Shown here piece after piece: positions 62,001-64,000 of a stretch of 64,000 bases of DNA (position 1 is its first letter; each line of letters begins with the position of its first letter). Source of the DNA: Colletes latitarsis (Eukaryota > Arthropoda > Insecta > Hymenoptera > Colletidae); NCBI RefSeq assembly GCF_051014445.1, contig NC_135140.1, forward strand, positions 14,873,501 through 14,937,500, read 5' to 3'. Made by a program: the position numbers and the translations under genes. The notes under the pieces are model-generated. The model ran no database searches. It was not told where the DNA came from and saw only the letters and a list, made by a program, of their open reading frames with translations.

Positions 62001-64000
62001 TCTTACATCGAAGAGTAGACTGAGAAACTGAAGTCTTTCTTTTTAAAGTTCGACAATACATAGCGATTGGAAGTTGTTTCCAAATATAATGCACAATTTT
62101 GTTCAAGGTTTGTGCACATCGAAACACATAGGAAAGCTTTTCTACGTTTCGTCGTTCTCTGTAAATCGAGTGTAAGCCTAAAATTGTACCTGTCGCGATG
62201 TATCTCTTCGGTTCGATCGACCAGTTGGACGATCCTGTTGCAAATAGGCGCATACCAAGGTAGAAAGAGAAAGTGCATACGATGAAACGTATCGTTATGC
62301 TGCACGACGCCGCGATGCAACTTGCCAAGATGACTCACTAAGTAGTTCACGTGTACGTATAGGCGGACCAAGTAGTACGAACACACGTTTGGTCGCACGT
62401 GTTGGCAAACGCCGTGGTTCCCGGCATTCACGTGCTTTACACTCGAATATTCGCAATTCTAATTTAACAGTGGCGACATCCGACAAAGTGACATTTCGTG
62501 TTACGAGCTCGCCGGTTATCCTCCGAATATTTGTTATTGCACAATGCATCGTGGTTACGCAATGGCGACGAACAATGTATAAAACACAAACCTCTGTCGT
62601 CTGACACGGGACTAACGAATACACGAACGTCGAACGATCGATAGTTATTGTCAGCGTGTTAGGTATTTGGTAAATTATTCTTGAAATAATTTGAATTGAT
62701 ATCGATCCGAAATTTTATCATAAATTATTATTCAACGGAGTAGGTAATTTTAATAACGAACAGCAAACAATTTTGTACGTAAAAATTACATTCTATTTAC
62801 AATTATAGATTAAAATGATCGATAATGTTTTTTAATTTATTTATATTGAATAAGCCTGTGATAAGGATTGAAAAAAATTATGTATCGTTTATTCGTCGAG
62901 CGCAGAAAGTGCATAGAAAATTTTTGTCGCGAGCGTTGGAACATTTTCGCGGCTCGATGTATTTACGTGGCTCGTTCAATCGACCGATAACGCGATTTTC
63001 TCTTGCATAATGCCAGGGGCTTATCGTATCACTGACGTTTGCCTTGATGAAGATCTTGGCCGTGGCGATCGTGCCGAATCCGTTTAATATGGCCGAGGAA
63101 GAATCAATGTCGTAACAATGTTCCACAAATTGTAAAAGCCGATGAGTCACGCGAAATGTTTCGCGAAACTAGAATAATTTTGAATATTCTTGACGCAGCT
63201 TTCGCTAGAATAGTTTCGCGACCATCGCCTCGAAATCCTTTGATAAAATTCAGATTACGTTACGTCGAGGCACGGCTTATTGTTAGTAAATATGCACTTG
63301 GAAATTTCAAACAGAAAGCTCGAGAATTTTTTCAGACACAAATTATATATTCTGGTGAGAATGAGAAGTTATAAAGCGAAATACAGCATCGTACGCGGGG
63401 TCGTTTGCAGGAGAAGTTTGTATCTTCGTCTCCCCAGTGTAACTATCGAAGTAAAGGAACGGAATTCCCTCTATTCTCATAAAATGAAAGCTCACCGTCT
63501 GCTACCATCTGTCGCGAGTGTTCATGGATAAATTGGGTCAATCGGTTTCCGATCCTAATCCCGCCAGTGACGCGTCATTCTTATTTATCGTTCCAGTTCT
63601 GAACAATTTCTAACAAAACGTGCATCTGAAAGTTAATTAAAACGAGAGAGATTCTCATATTTCACAATCTTCATTCGAACGTAATCTTCAACTTTCGCGT
63701 TTGTTACGAACGTTCGCTAAAACGAGAAAAATTAGTTACAATACAGAAGAGTCCACAAAATATGGTAGATATTTGGGAAATCGAGGTTTACCGAATGATT
63801 AAAAGTGCTCGTTAATCCTCAGACGATGCATCCATACACACAAATGTCATGTAAATGTTTTCCTCAGATATTTTGGTAGCTTTCTTCATTCGAGTTTTTT
63901 ATATTTTGCCCCATCACGCTGAGAAAAAATGTATGAACCAGTATGGACACCATGAGTACAAAAATTCATTGAAAGTCTAAAATTCATTGAAAAATCTGAT
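59100..64000 (+). other. Probable first intron of the plus-strand gene
   Basis: The region begins with the donor GTGAGC at 59100. It is AT-rich with small GC-richer patches (61380-61810, 62290-62650). No exon with a credible acceptor and a recognised product was found. A TATAAAA at 62578 lacks an initiator at the expected distance. Confidence 0.4.

Noticed and set aside
62578..62610. TATAAAA as a possible promoter
   Set aside because: No initiator at the expected distance and no exon after it.

Overview
The window reads as animal nuclear DNA, most likely from an insect. Genes are split by short GT-AG introns of roughly 70-250 bp. The one gene that can be named is a canonical eukaryotic splicing factor, a core promoter fits the arthropod initiator plus DPE type, and the spacers carry remnants that look like piggyBac-, hAT- and TA-target DNA transposons. 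Hymenoptera is my best guess, from the general look of AT-rich spacer with GC-rich islands and the TACAGGGTGTTC repeat family. That guess is recall-based and unproven. There is no sign of bacterial gene organisation, no operons and no CRISPR array, and I found no convincing tRNA or rRNA.

Layout. Positions 1-50375 are almost entirely non-coding (intergenic or long-intron) DNA. This stretch holds a 357-bp-offset direct duplication (1082-1571), a 22-bp degenerate tandem repeat (4121-4207), a TTAA-flanked piggyBac-type MITE (10422-10915), a block containing 75 perfectly duplicated bases (13827-13983 and 15018-15171) with two hairpins before its second copy, a decayed 123-bp tandem array (17141-17560), and two weak coding candidates (17609-17974 minus; 37967-38162 plus). 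It also holds three copies of a composite repeat family (33431-34358, 45624-46798, 48597-49429). Their shared 143-bp module is present about four times in the intact copy and five times head-to-tail in the last.

The gene-dense part is 50376-59099. YJU2 (CCDC94), a 360-residue spliceosomal zinc-binding protein, lies on the plus strand in three exons. It converges on an eleven-exon minus-strand gene (57047 down to 52479) for a coiled-coil protein of about 969 residues that I could not name. I joined its exons by hand, and every intron phase agrees. About 1.9 kb upstream of that gene's start codon, divergently oriented, is a plus-strand promoter with an initiator and a perfectly spaced DPE (58945-58979), followed by a first exon ending in ATG directly at a GTGAGC donor (59097-59099). 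The rest of that gene was not found before the window ends.

No set of genes here forms an obvious new system. The most unusual structures are the module-expanding repeat family, the duplicated 75-base block with neighbouring hairpins whose stems are kept by G-U pairs, and the strong orphan promoter.
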